DNA of 64,000 nt from RPQJ01 sp963707145 (GTDB lineage: Bacteria > Pseudomonadota > Gammaproteobacteria > Steroidobacterales > Steroidobacteraceae). The notes under the pieces are model-generated. The model was not told the origin of the DNA and did no database searches. It saw only the letters and a program-made list of their open reading frames with translations. The stretch is from NCBI GenBank assembly GCA_963707145.1, contig CAVPOQ010000008.1, positions 992,001-1,056,000 on the forward strand, given 5' to 3'. Numbering within the stretch: position 1 is the stretch's first letter; each line of letters begins with the position of its first letter. This document shows positions 1-10,513 of the stretch, one piece after another. The position numbers were made by a program, and so were the translations under genes.

Positions 1-425
1 CCGAAGGCCGATGCCGCGTCGAGCGCCTCCTGCTCGCCGATCAGCAGCGGGTAGTCGATCTTCATCTCGTCGGCGTAGGCGAGCACCTTGTCGCGGAAGT
101 CCACCGCGACGCCGATCACCTGGAATCCTTCCGCGGCGTGCTCGCGCTGCAGCTTCTGCAGCAGCGGGATCTCGCGGCGGCACGGCGCACACCACGTCGC
201 CCAGAAATTCACGATCAGGGCCTTGTCGGGCCAGTCGGCGAGCGAGCGCAGCGTTCCCTCGCGGTCGGCCAGCCTGAAATCGGGCAGACGCTCCGCGAGC
301 TGCGACGGCGCCGCCTCCGCGAACGGACCGGCGGGTTCCGGCGCGGGCGCCCTGCGCAGCAGGTACGCGGCCGTGCCCGCGGCGACGGCCGCGACGAGTA
401 CGACGGCCGTCACCCACGGCTTCAC
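1..425 (-). CDS. TlpA-like thioredoxin-fold reductase (partial, C-terminus off the window)
   Basis: Membrane-anchored periplasmic thiol-disulfide reductase of the TlpA/ResA type. Read from a GTG at 425, the protein starts with a single hydrophobic anchor (VTAVVLVAAVAAGTAAYLL). After a short linker comes a thioredoxin-like domain with the active site NFWATWCAPCRREIP (CxxC = CAPC). The GTG overlaps the DsbD stop codon (GTGA), so the two genes are probably translated together. The pairing fits the biology, since DsbD-type proteins pass electrons from cytoplasmic thioredoxin to periplasmic CxxC proteins. The 3' end lies left of the window. The family is clear, but the physiological target (cytochrome c maturation or general reduction) is not. 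Confidence 0.9.
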   Translation of the reverse strand, partial: MKPWVTAVVLVAAVAAGTAAYLLRRAPAPEPAGPFAEAAPSQLAERLPDFRLADREGTLRSLADWPDKALIVNFWATWCAPCRREIPLLQKLQREHAAEGFQVIGVAVDFRDKVLAYADEMKIDYPLLIGEQEALDAASAF

Positions 426-2707
426 GCGCCGGCCCCGCCGAAGGCCGCGGCCACGTGGCTGCGGAATTCACCGGCCTTCTTGAAGCCCACCACCCGGTAC
501 CCGGGCTGCTCGCGGCCCGCGGCGTCGAAGAACACGATGGTCGGGGGGCCGAGGATGCCGAAGCGCTGCAGCAGCGCCTGGTCCTCCTCGTCGTTCGCGG
601 TGACGTCGGCCTGCAGCAGCACGGCGTTGCCGAGCGCGGCGCGCACGCCGGGATCCGGGAAGGTGTAGCGCTCCATCTCCTTGCAGGACACGCACCAGTC
701 CGCATAGAAATCGAGCATCACGGGCCGTCCCGACGCCGCTGCCGCCGCGAGTTCGCGCTCGAGGTCTGCCTCCGACTTGATGCGCCGGAACTCAAGATGC
801 TCGCCCGCCGCTTCGCGCGAGCCCGCCAGCGGCCGCAGCGGGTCGTCGTGGCCGCGCAGCGCGCCAGCGAGCAGCAGCACGCCGTAGATCGCCGCGAGCA
901 CGCCCGCGCCCCGCCACGCCAGTTTCGAGCCTGCGCTGGCGTTGCGCGCCGCGACGATCGCGAGGTAACCCGCGGTGAAGAGCGCCAGCAGTCCCCACAG
1001 CCCGAGCGTGACCGGCCCGGGCAGCAACCGGCTCAGCATCCAGATCGCCACGCCGAGGAACATCAAGCCGAAGATCGACTTGACGGTGTCCATCCATGCG
1101 CCGGCCTTCGGCAGCAGCTTGCCGGCCGATGCGCCGAGCAGCAGCAACGGTGCGCCCATGCCGAGGCTGAGCGAGAACAGCGCCGCCGCGCCGCGCAGCA
1201 CGTCGCCACTCTGGCCGATCACCGCGAGTGCGGCGACCAGCGGCGGCGCCACGCAGGCGGTGACGATCAGCGAGGAAAGCGCTCCCATCACTGTCGTGCC
1301 CACGAGCGAGCCCTGCTTCTGCCGGCCGCTCAGCTCGTTGATCCGCGACTGCAGCGCCGCTGGCACCTGCAAGCTGAACGTCCCGAACATCGCCAGCGCC
1401 AGCAGCACGAACAGCCCGGCGAACACCACGAGGATCCACGGCTTCTGGAAGAAGGCCTGCGCCTGCTGGCCGACCGCGGCGAACGCCGCGCCCGCCACCG
1501 TGTAGGTGAGCGCCATGCCGAGCACGTAGGCGAGCGAGAGCGAGAAGGCGCGACCGCGCGAGACGGGCTGGCCGCGCCCGGCGCCGACGATGATGCCCGA
1601 GAGGATCGGGATCATCGGCAGCACGCAGGGCGTGAAGGCGAGCAGCAGGCCCGCGCCGAAGAAGGTCGCGAGCACCGCGAGCAGGTTGCCGCTGCGGATC
1701 CTCTCGGCGAGCGCGTCAGTCTCCGACTGCGCCGGCACGGGTCGCAGGCCGCCGGCGCCGGTTGAGGCCGCCCCGGGCGCGGAGGCCGGCGCGAGAGTGA
1801 CCGTCAGCTGCTTCTTCGTCGGCGGATAGCAGAGCCCGGCGTCCGCGCAGCCCTGGAAGCTGACCTCGAGCGGCACCGTACGCGCGCCCGCGGCGGCAGC
1901 GATCGGCACTTCTACGATCAGTTCGCGGCGATAGATCACCTGTTCGCCGAAGTAGTCGTCGTGTTCGACCTCGCCGCGCGGCAGCCGCGGGTCACCGAGC
2001 TGGGCGTCCTGCGTCAGCGCCACGACCTTGGTCTTGTCGCGATACAGGTAGTAGTCGTCGGCGATGTCGAAGCGCAGCAGCACCAGGTCGGGGCTCGGAC
2101 TCGAGGCCGAGAGCACGAAGGCCTGGTCCACCGGCAGGAAATCGCCTTCCGACTTTGCTCCGCCGCCCAGCAGGCGGCCGAGGCTGAACTTGCGGCCGTC
2201 GGCGGGCGCCGCCGAGCCTGGCCCTGCCGGCGGGGTCGCCGGCGGGGTCGCCGGCGTGGCCGTCGCTGCGACCCGGGTCACCCAGGTCTGCGGCGGATAG
2301 CACAGGCCGGCATCGGCGCAGCCCTGCAGCTTGAGTTTGACGTCGAAGTCCCGCGGCGGGCCGTCGAACCCGAGTTCGACGCCGATCGCGATGTCGCCTC
2401 GGTAGATGACCTGCTTGCCGAAGTAGTCGTCCTCGTGGTCCTCGCCGACGGGCAGGCTGGCGGCCCCGACGGTGACGCCCGGCGTGGCCGACTCGAAACC
2501 GAGCCGGTCGCGGTAGAGGTAGTAGCCCGGGGCGATCTCGTAGCGGACGGAGAGCTTTCCGTCTGCGACCGTGACCGTCGGCTTGAAGGCGAGCTTCGGA
2601 GGCAGGAAATCGTCGGCCGCGCGTGTCGCGCCGCCTCCGAGCAGGCCGGGCAGGAGCAGGAGCGTCGCGGCAAGCCGGCGGGCAATCGTCAGCGCTGTCT
2701 GGTGCAT
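422..2707 (-). CDS. dsbD: Thiol:disulfide interchange protein DsbD with two N-terminal alpha domains
   Basis: Inner-membrane electron conduit from cytoplasmic thioredoxin to periplasmic thiol proteins. The start at 2707 (MHQTALTIARRL) gives a 761-residue protein with a signal peptide ending near ATRA. Two DsbD-alpha (DsbC-like) domains follow. Each carries a YYLYRD stretch, a DDYFG(K/E)QVIYR stretch and the paired-cysteine motif GCADAGLCYPP. The central beta domain has about eight membrane segments with FTPCVLPMIPILSG and TACVAPPLVAAL. The C-terminal gamma thioredoxin domain carries YADWCVSCKEME. E. coli DsbD is about 565 residues with one alpha domain, so the extra length here is the duplicated domain. 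The reading frame also continues upstream to 2893, but that part has no domain and would precede the signal peptide. Confidence 0.95.
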   Translation of the reverse strand: MHQTALTIARRLAATLLLLPGLLGGGATRAADDFLPPKLAFKPTVTVADGKLSVRYEIAPGYYLYRDRLGFESATPGVTVGAASLPVGEDHEDDYFGKQVIYRGDIAIGVELGFDGPPRDFDVKLKLQGCADAGLCYPPQTWVTRVAATATPATPPATPPAGPGSAAPADGRKFSLGRLLGGGAKSEGDFLPVDQAFVLSASSPSPDLVLLRFDIADDYYLYRDKTKVVALTQDAQLGDPRLPRGEVEHDDYFGEQVIYRRELIVEVPIAAAAGARTVPLEVSFQGCADAGLCYPPTKKQLTVTLAPASAPGAASTGAGGLRPVPAQSETDALAERIRSGNLLAVLATFFGAGLLLAFTPCVLPMIPILSGIIVGAGRGQPVSRGRAFSLSLAYVLGMALTYTVAGAAFAAVGQQAQAFFQKPWILVVFAGLFVLLALAMFGTFSLQVPAALQSRINELSGRQKQGSLVGTTVMGALSSLIVTACVAPPLVAALAVIGQSGDVLRGAAALFSLSLGMGAPLLLLGASAGKLLPKAGAWMDTVKSIFGLMFLGVAIWMLSRLLPGPVTLGLWGLLALFTAGYLAIVAARNASAGSKLAWRGAGVLAAIYGVLLLAGALRGHDDPLRPLAGSREAAGEHLEFRRIKSEADLERELAAAAASGRPVMLDFYADWCVSCKEMERYTFPDPGVRAALGNAVLLQADVTANDEEDQALLQRFGILGPPTIVFFDAAGREQPGYRVVGFKKAGEFRSHVAAAFGGAGA

Positions 2708-2970
2708 GTTCACCGAGTCCGGGCCGGGGTCGGCGACCCATTGGAGGTCGGCATCATGCCCGTCTGCAACGGCCAGCGCGATGAACTCCGGCACATCGCA
2801 GGCATGAACTAAGAGCGGGTCGCGCCCAGGGCGCCCGCTGGTCGTGGCGTCCTGGGGGCGGCACCTTTTTGCAAAAATTTGCTGCTGAATCATGCAGTTG
2901 CACGATCCACGCTCGAGGAGGGGCCGCCGCGGCGATACAGCCGCACTCGACCGGGAATCGCCGACGGGAC

Positions 2971-2998
2971 TTGAATTCGGGTCCGGGACCCCTATTAT
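2971..2998 (+). promoter_or_regulatory. Sigma-70-type promoter of groESL
   Basis: TTGAAT at 2971-2976 and TATTAT at 2993-2998 are separated by 16 bases, matching 4/6 and 5/6 of the consensus. The -10 box abuts the CIRCE element, so a bound repressor would cover the transcription start. Confidence 0.7.
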
Positions 2999-3024
2999 TA
3001 GCAGCCGTGTGGGGTGAGTGCTAA
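2998..3024 (+). promoter_or_regulatory. CIRCE element (HrcA operator) upstream of groES
   Basis: The left arm TTAGCAGCC (2998-3006) and right arm GAGTGCTAA (3016-3024) are separated by exactly nine bases. The CIRCE consensus is TTAGCACTC-N9-GAGTGCTAA, so the right arm is perfect and the left arm matches 7/9. It lies over the 3' edge of the -10 box and 57 bp before the groES start. HrcA repression of groESL is the known function of this element; hrcA itself is not in the window. Confidence 0.88.
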
Positions 3025-3080
3025 CACACTTGTCCCTTCATCCCCCTAAATCGCTGAACAGACCCATGGAGTTTGCAGCA

Positions 3081-3383
3081 ATGGCTGACAAATTGAAGAT
3101 TCGTCCGCTTCACGACCGCGTGATCATCCAGCGGCTCGACGCCGAGACCAAGTCCCCCGGCGGCATCGTCATTCCCGACACGGCGGCCGAGAAGCCGATT
3201 CGCGGCAAGGTCATTGCCGTGGGCAAGGGCAAGATCCTCGAAAACGGCACGGTTCGTCCGCTCGACGTCAAGGTCGGCGACCACATCCTCTTCGGCAAGT
3301 ACAGCGGTACCGAGGTGAAGGTCGATGGCGAGGAGTACCTCGTCATGCGTGAAGAAGACGTGATGGCGGTGCTCGAGAAGTAA
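3081..3383 (+). CDS. groES: Co-chaperonin GroES
   Basis: Ten-kilodalton lid of the GroEL folding chamber. The protein from ATG 3081 is 100 residues, MADKLKIRPLHDRVI to the C-terminal EEDVMAVLEK, and is typical throughout. It includes the GGIVIPDTAAEKP mobile-loop region and the GDHILFGKYSGTEV core. ATG 3081 is chosen over an in-frame ATG at 3018 because the family begins at MADKLKIRPL and 3018 lies inside the right arm of the CIRCE element. A GGAG at 3068-3071 is the probable ribosome binding site. groEL follows 43 bp downstream in the same transcript. Confidence 0.98.
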   Translation: MADKLKIRPLHDRVIIQRLDAETKSPGGIVIPDTAAEKPIRGKVIAVGKGKILENGTVRPLDVKVGDHILFGKYSGTEVKVDGEEYLVMREEDVMAVLEK

Positions 3384-3426
3384 GCGCCCGCCCGTAACCA
3401 ACCAACGAATTCCGGAGAACACTGCA

Positions 3427-5067
<1,641 letters not shown>

Positions 5068-5101
5068 GGTCGAGACGACCTTACCGTCCGCTGACGAGAA
5101 G

Positions 5102-5130
5102 GGCCCGGGAGGCGACTCCCGGGCCTTTTT
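5102..5130 (+). terminator. Rho-independent terminator of groESL
   Basis: A perfect 10-bp stem, GGCCCGGGAG (5102-5111) with CTCCCGGGCC (5116-5125), closes a GCGA loop and is followed by TTTTT at 5126-5130. It starts 35 bp after the groEL stop. A smaller hairpin (AAGGTCG-AGA-CGACCTT) sits directly at the stop codon. Confidence 0.93.
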
Positions 5131-5199
5131 CGTTGGGGGCCGACAGGAAGGCCCCGGCGGCTGAAGCGTGTCTTCGGCATCGAGATCGACACGCCCGGC

Positions 5200-5673
5200 T
5201 CAGCGGAACGGCCCGACGCCGAACACCGTGCTCGCGAGCGCGAACAGCCCGATCGCGAGCAGCGCGACGGCGGTGACCAGCGTCAGCGAGACCGGGAATG
5301 CGCTCTCGCCGTGGATCAGCCCGTCCGACTTCATCTGAGCCCGCTCGCGTCGCAGCCCGGCCATGAACTGCACGTGGTAGACGATGCCGAGGCCGAGCAT
5401 CAGCGTGCCGAGCAGCACCAGCGCCTGACCGAAATTGCGCGCTGCGAAGCTGCTCCTGATGATCTCGGCCTCGTGGGCCTTCGTGAACACCTGGAAGATC
5501 GTGAACCCGAAGCTGATCAGGGACAGCGACGTGCGTATCACGGACATCAGCGTACGGTCCGCGCTCATGCGGGTGCGCTGGAACGACATGCCGGTGCGCC
5601 GCGAGGAGAGTTCGACCGAGATGCGATCGGACTCGGACTTCGAGGTCACACGCCCGGCTTCCGACTGGTTCAT
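5200..5673 (-). CDS. DUF202 (YidH-like) membrane protein
   Basis: Small inner-membrane protein of 157 residues with no assigned biochemical role. A polar N-terminus of about 25 residues leads into the DUF202 signature region (RTGMSFQRTRMSADRTLMSV) and then three hydrophobic segments. These are SLSLISFGFTIFQVF, ALVLLGTLMLGLGIVYHV and SLTLVTAVALLAIGLFAL. The gene converges on groEL, with the groEL terminator between them. It is transcribed away from the sulfatase block with 71 bp between the two genes, so it may be expressed with the sulfatase. Function is unknown. Confidence 0.85.
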   Translation of the reverse strand: MNQSEAGRVTSKSESDRISVELSSRRTGMSFQRTRMSADRTLMSVIRTSLSLISFGFTIFQVFTKAHEAEIIRSSFAARNFGQALVLLGTLMLGLGIVYHVQFMAGLRRERAQMKSDGLIHGESAFPVSLTLVTAVALLAIGLFALASTVFGVGPFR

Positions 5674-5744
5674 GCAGTCCTCCCTTCAGCTGCCGCGCGC
5701 TCCATCTCGCGATCCGGGGACGAGCCGCGACCCGCGCCACGCGG

Positions 5745-7265
5745 TCACTTGCCGGCGCCCGCGCCCTCCGCGAGCTGTCGCATCACCTGGTCGATGTTGA
5801 AGCTCGCCGACTTCTGCCGCTGCGGGAACTCCTGGAACGTCTGCAGGAAATGCCCGACCAGCGCCTGCATGGGCACGAATGCCCACATCTTGTCCGCGAC
5901 CCAGCGCATGGCCATCGGCGACTCGGAGAAGTCGACGTGGGCCTCGAACGGATCCATGCGCAGGTTGGTGATCCGCGGGAACGCCAGCGGCAGCGGCGGG
6001 CCTCCGTACAGCCAGTCGCCCGGGAGCGCAAACGTGGCCTTCCAGTCGCGCACGCGCACGGCGTTGAGGTTGCCGCTGTCGTCGAAGTAGAAGATCTCCT
6101 GGCGCTGCCCGGGCTCCTTGCCCGCGAGCAGCTCGCGCTGGTCGTAGCCGTCGAGGTGAACCTTGAAGGTCTTGCCGTTGGCGACGTGACCCTTCTTGAG
6201 TTTCTCCTTCACGTCCGGCTCCCCGGCCGCGGCCAGCAGCGTGACCGCCCAGTCCTCGAGCGAGAACAGTCCGTTGATGACCGTCCCGGGCTTGGCGACG
6301 CCGGGCCAGCGGACCACGGACGGGACGCGCAAGCCGCCTTCCCAGGTGCCGCCCTTCTCGCCGCGGAACGGCGACTCGCCGCCGTCGGGCCAGGTGAACT
6401 TCTCGGCGCCGTTGTCGGTCGAGAACACCACGATCGTGTTTTCGGTGACGCCGAGTTCGTCGAGCCTGGCGAGCAGCGCGCCGACATTGTCGTCGAGCTG
6501 CTTCATGCCGTCGGCGTACAGGCCGTAGCCGGTGCTGTTCTCGTACTTCGGGCTCAGCCGCGTCCAGCAGTGCATGCGCGTCGAGTTGTGCCAGATGAAG
6601 AACGGCTTGCCTGCCTTGACTGCGCGCTCCATGAAGTCGAGCGAGCCGGCGAGGAACTCCTCGTCCACGGTCTCCATGCGCTTGCGCGTGATCGGGCCGG
6701 TGTCCTCGATGGTCTGCTTGCCGACCCGGCCGAAGCGCGGATCGACGGTCGGGTCGTCGTGGTCGGTGGCCTTGCAGCGCAGCGCACCGCGCGGGCCGAA
6801 GCGCTGCTTGAACTTCGGGTCCTTCGGGTACTGCGGGTCCTCCGGCTCCTCCTCGGCGTTGAGGTGGTAGAGGTTGCCGAAGAACTCGTCGAACCCGTGC
6901 ACCGTCGGCAGGTACTCGTTGCGGTCGCCGAGGTGGTTCTTGCCGAACTGGCCGGTCATGTAGCCGTGGTTCTTCAGCAGGTCGGCGATGGTCGGGTCCT
7001 CCGGCCGCAGGCCGAGCTCGGCGCCCGGCAGGCCGACCTTCAGCAGGCCGGTGCGGAACGGGTGCTGACCCGTGATGAACGCGGCGCGCCCAGCCGTGCA
7101 GCTCTGCTGCCCGTAGCAGTCCGTGAAGATCGCGCCCTCCGCCGCGATGCGGTCGATGTTGGGCGTCCGGTTACCCAAGAGGCCTCGGTGGTAGCACGAG
7201 ACGTTCCAGATACCGATGTCATCGCCCCAGATCACGAGAATGTTGGGCTTCCTGCTCGTCGCCAT
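5745..7265 (-). CDS. Sulfatase (arylsulfatase family), formylglycine-dependent
   Basis: Hydrolyses sulfate esters; the substrate cannot be read from the sequence. The protein is 506 residues from ATG 7265, which has GGAGGAG six bases upstream and is preferred to an in-frame ATG five codons earlier. The N-terminal metal site NILVIWGDDIG is followed at Cys56 by SCTAGRAAF. This is the C-x-A-x-R signature whose cysteine is converted to formylglycine. The STDNGAE motif supplies further metal ligands. No signal peptide is visible, whereas most bacterial aryl sulfatases are periplasmic, so this one may act in the cytoplasm. It diverges from the PQQ quinoprotein gene across a 0.66-kb gap. Confidence 0.93.
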   Translation of the reverse strand: MATSRKPNILVIWGDDIGIWNVSCYHRGLLGNRTPNIDRIAAEGAIFTDCYGQQSCTAGRAAFITGQHPFRTGLLKVGLPGAELGLRPEDPTIADLLKNHGYMTGQFGKNHLGDRNEYLPTVHGFDEFFGNLYHLNAEEEPEDPQYPKDPKFKQRFGPRGALRCKATDHDDPTVDPRFGRVGKQTIEDTGPITRKRMETVDEEFLAGSLDFMERAVKAGKPFFIWHNSTRMHCWTRLSPKYENSTGYGLYADGMKQLDDNVGALLARLDELGVTENTIVVFSTDNGAEKFTWPDGGESPFRGEKGGTWEGGLRVPSVVRWPGVAKPGTVINGLFSLEDWAVTLLAAAGEPDVKEKLKKGHVANGKTFKVHLDGYDQRELLAGKEPGQRQEIFYFDDSGNLNAVRVRDWKATFALPGDWLYGGPPLPLAFPRITNLRMDPFEAHVDFSESPMAMRWVADKMWAFVPMQALVGHFLQTFQEFPQRQKSASFNIDQVMRQLAEGAGAGK

Positions 7266-7922
7266 GGCGCACTCCTCCATCGCTCGGTGCCGAGCGGTCG
7301 GAGTCGCAGGCGTGGGGTGTCGGGATGGGGCGGGGGGAATTCCGCCTCAGGCGCGCCCGGGGCTCTGCATTTCGGCAGCAGTCCGCGTAACGACTTCGTC
7401 CGCCTGACGCAACAACGCTGAATCCTCGTTCACATGCTGCCCCCGGCCTGCGGTGCGAACAAGCGTAGTGGCCGCAAGTGCATTGCCGCCCACGCGCTGC
7501 AGGCGCCTGCGACGGAGCCGCCCAGGCGATCGCAGGCCGCAGGCGGCCACGCCCGGCGGCCAGCTCAGCGCATGACCGTACCTGCCAGCGAAGGCGTCGA
7601 TGTCCTCGGGGTCGTCGATATCTGCGCAGCAGTAGTGGTTGCCGCAACGTCAGTCGCCCGCCCGTGGCCACGGAGCGTCTGGCGCCGAGCGTCTCGGGCC
7701 AGGTCCGCCATGCGCTCAAGACGCCGTACCGCGATGGCACGACGCACATCGGGCTCGAGCCACTGGATCTGATGGCGCGCCGGGGCAGGGGAGCGAAGCC
7801 GTCCGCTGCGGCGGCACGCTAGCCGTGCCGCGACAGGCCCGGCTGGCCGGCCCGTCGGTTGCGGGGCAGACTCGCGCGCATGCAATCGACGGTCCGGCCC
7901 TGCAAGGCGTCCTGCCGGCGGC
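7266..7922. other. 657-bp gap between divergent sulfatase and quinoprotein genes
   Basis: No convincing gene was seen on either strand. The open frames here are arginine-rich shadows typical of GC-rich DNA. The gap should hold the promoters of both flanking genes, but no clear -35/-10 pair could be picked out. A minus-strand stretch reading DIDDPEDIDAF near 7590-7625 resembles a nucleotidyltransferase C-terminus but is not part of a sustained frame. Confidence 0.5.
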
Positions 7923-10474
7923 GTGAGCGCCGCTGCGCGCGGCGTGCCGCTGCTGCTGCTCGCCTGCGCCTCGGCGCCTGCGCTCGCCGCCGCCGATCCG
8001 CTCGGCTGGCACCACAGCCCGGCGACGCAGGTCACGCCCGAGAACGTGGCGCGACTCGAACCGGCGTGGATCCACCGCAACGGCGACATGGCCGCGGCCG
8101 CCGGTCCGCCCTCGAACGTGTCGGCGCAATCCACGCCGGTGCTGCTGCCGCCCGAGGCGGGCGGGCACCTCGTCTACTGCACGCCGTTCAACCGCGTCAT
8201 CGCGCTCGACCCGCGGACCGGCCGCGAGCGGTGGTCCTACGACCCGCAGGTGCGGCGCACCAGCGAGCGGCCGTATCGCTGCCGCGGCGTCGCGTACGCA
8301 GAGGTGCCGCAAGCCGACACGCAGGGCGCGTGCCGGCATCGCATCTACACCGTCACCGGCGACCGCCGTCTGATCGCCCTCGACGCGCGCGACGGTCGGC
8401 GCTGCGCCGGCTTCGGCGCGGACGGCGTGGTGACGCTCGCCGAGCACGATCGCTACGGTCTCGAGGAAGTCGGCGCGAGTTCGCCGCCGGCGGTGGGCAA
8501 CGGCGTGGTGGTGGTGGGCTCGTCGGTGATCGACTTCGCGTACGCCGAGGCGCCGCGCGGCATCGTCGCCGCGTACGACGCCGCGACCGGCGCGCCGCGC
8601 TGGAGCTTCGATCCGCTGGCGGGCATCACCGGGACGGGCGCGGCGAACGCCTGGGCCCCGCTGGCGGTCGATGCCGCGCGCGACCTCGTGTTCGTCCCGA
8701 CCGGTGCGCCGTCGCCCGACTACTACGGTGCGCTGCGCCCGGGACGCAATGGCTACGCCAACTCCGTGGTCGCGCTGCGCCTGTCGACCGGCGAGGTCGC
8801 CTGGGCCTTCCAGCTCGTCCACCACGATCTGTGGGACTACGACACGCCGGCCCAGCCGGTGCTGTTCGACTGGCGCGCGCCCGACGGCCGCCGCGTGCCG
8901 GCGCTGGCGCAGGTGAGCAAGCAGGGCTTCGTGTTCGTGCTCGACCGGCGCGACGGCACGCCGCTGTTCCCGGTGCAGGAGCGCGCGGTGCCCGCGAGCA
9001 CCATTCCCGGCGAGCAGGCGTGGCCGACGCAGCCGTTCCCGACGCGAACCGCCGCCGCTGCTGCCCACGCGGGTCGCGGCGGCCGACGCCTGGGGTCTCA
9101 CGTTCTGGGATCGCGGCCGCTGTCGCGACGCGATCGCCGCCCTGCACAACGAGGGCATCTTCACGCCGCTCGCCGAGCGGCCGACGCTGCTGTTCCCCGG
9201 CAGCCTCGGCGGCGCCAACTGGGGCGGCGGCGCGTACTCGCCGCAACGGCAGCTGCTGATCGTCAACGTCAACGCCGCGCCGTTCGTCGCGCAGTTGATC
9301 CGCGGCAGCGCGGGCGCGACCCGGCAGGACCACCCGGTCGCCGGCCAGAAGACGATGTTCGTCACCATGCAGGGCACGCCGTACACGCTGGCGGTCGGTC
9401 CGCTGCTGTCGCCGCTCGGCATCCCCTGCACGCGGCCGCCGTGGGGCCGCCTCGTGGCGGTCGATCTCGCCCGGGGGCGCATCGCCTGGGACGTGCCGCT
9501 CGGATCGGTGCACGAGATGGGGCCCTTCCCGCTGCCCTGGCACATCGACTGGGGCACGCCGAACCTCGGCGGCGGGCTCGTCACCGACGGCGGCGTGTTC
9601 TTCATCGCCGCGACCATGGACCGGCAGTTCCGCGCGTTCGACGTGCGCGACGGACGCCGGCTCTGGACCCACACGCTGCCAGTGGACGCGACCGCGACGC
9701 CCATGAGCTACACGCTCGATGGCCGCCAGTACGTGCTGCTGAACGCCGGCGGTCACGCCATGTTCGGCCGCGGCACCGGCGACTACCTGATCGCCTTCGC
9801 GCTGCCCGTGAACCCGCGGCACGATGCCCCGCGCCGCCTGCCGTGGCCGCTGCCCGTCGCGAGCGAGGCCGTGACGGCGCATGAGATCCTGCCCGACGGA
9901 CGCATCCACCTCACGATCGAGCACCGGCCGCTGTCCGGCGTGACGCCCGAGATGCTGGCGTGGTGGTACCGCGTGCTGCCGATCAGCAAGGTCGAGTTCG
10001 ACGGCGCCGTGCGCCCGATGTACCACCTGTTCCATCCCACCGAGCATGGGCGCATCTGGATCGAGGCGCCGGCGGCGGACGGCAAGCCGGGCGTCGGGGC
10101 TGGCGGGATCGTGGCGCGCTACGAGTGGTTCGGTCCGTACGACAGCGAGGGCGCCGCGCGCGTCGTCGAGCTGTCGTCGCGGCGGTTCGTCACCCGGCCG
10201 ACTGCTCGCGGGCGTGACCTTCGGCGAGATCCGCCACGAGTGGAGCGCCGCGCCGCAGGGTGCGCGCTACACGGTGGACACCGTCATCGGTGTCGACTGG
10301 CCGCTGCTCGGCCCGGCGGTCAACGCGCTGCTGCGCCGCCACGTCTTCAGCGACGGGATGCTGCGCGAGTGGCAACGCCACCAGGTCGAGGAGGTCGGCC
10401 TGCTGCCGCACTTCCTGCCGGCGTTGTATGCCGCGCGCAATGACCGCAACATCTACCGCCTGCCCGCGGACTGA
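7923..10474 (+). pseudogene. PQQ-dependent dehydrogenase fused to a PhlG-like C-C hydrolase domain (frame broken twice)
   Basis: The first ~635 codons encode a secreted quinoprotein dehydrogenase. A signal peptide (ending ALAAADPL) is followed by propeller repeats with ITGTGAANAWAPLAVDAARD, FQLVHHDLWDYDTPAQPVL and WHIDWGTPNLGG, ending GDYLIAFALP. The frame then runs straight on, without a stop, into a domain that looks like the DAPG-hydrolase (PhlG) family. Its marks are IEHRPLSGVTPEMLAWWYR, YHLFHPTEHGRIW and, near the end, RHQVEEVGLLPHFLP. PhlG cleaves the C-C bond of acyl-phloroglucinol. Apparent one-base insertions near 9047 and 10198 break the frame inside each half, but the junction itself (about 9820-9880) is in frame. 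It is followed after 40 bp by a heme-c protein. Alternatively these are two genes joined by a lost stop codon. Confidence 0.78.
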
Positions 10475-10513
10475 CGCGAGCGAGCACGACAACGAGATCC
10501 GCGAGGGGAGAGC

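Noticed and set aside
2708..2893. 62-residue N-terminal extension of DsbD
   Set aside because: It would place a clear signal peptide internally and shows no domain. The methionine at 2707 directly precedes the signal sequence.
7561..7640. Minus-strand stretch reading DIDDPEDIDAFAGRYG, like the end of a nucleotidyltransferase (CofC/IspD type)
   Set aside because: An upstream stop leaves only about 12 residues before the motif, the downstream sequence is arginine-rich, and no other part of such an enzyme is present.
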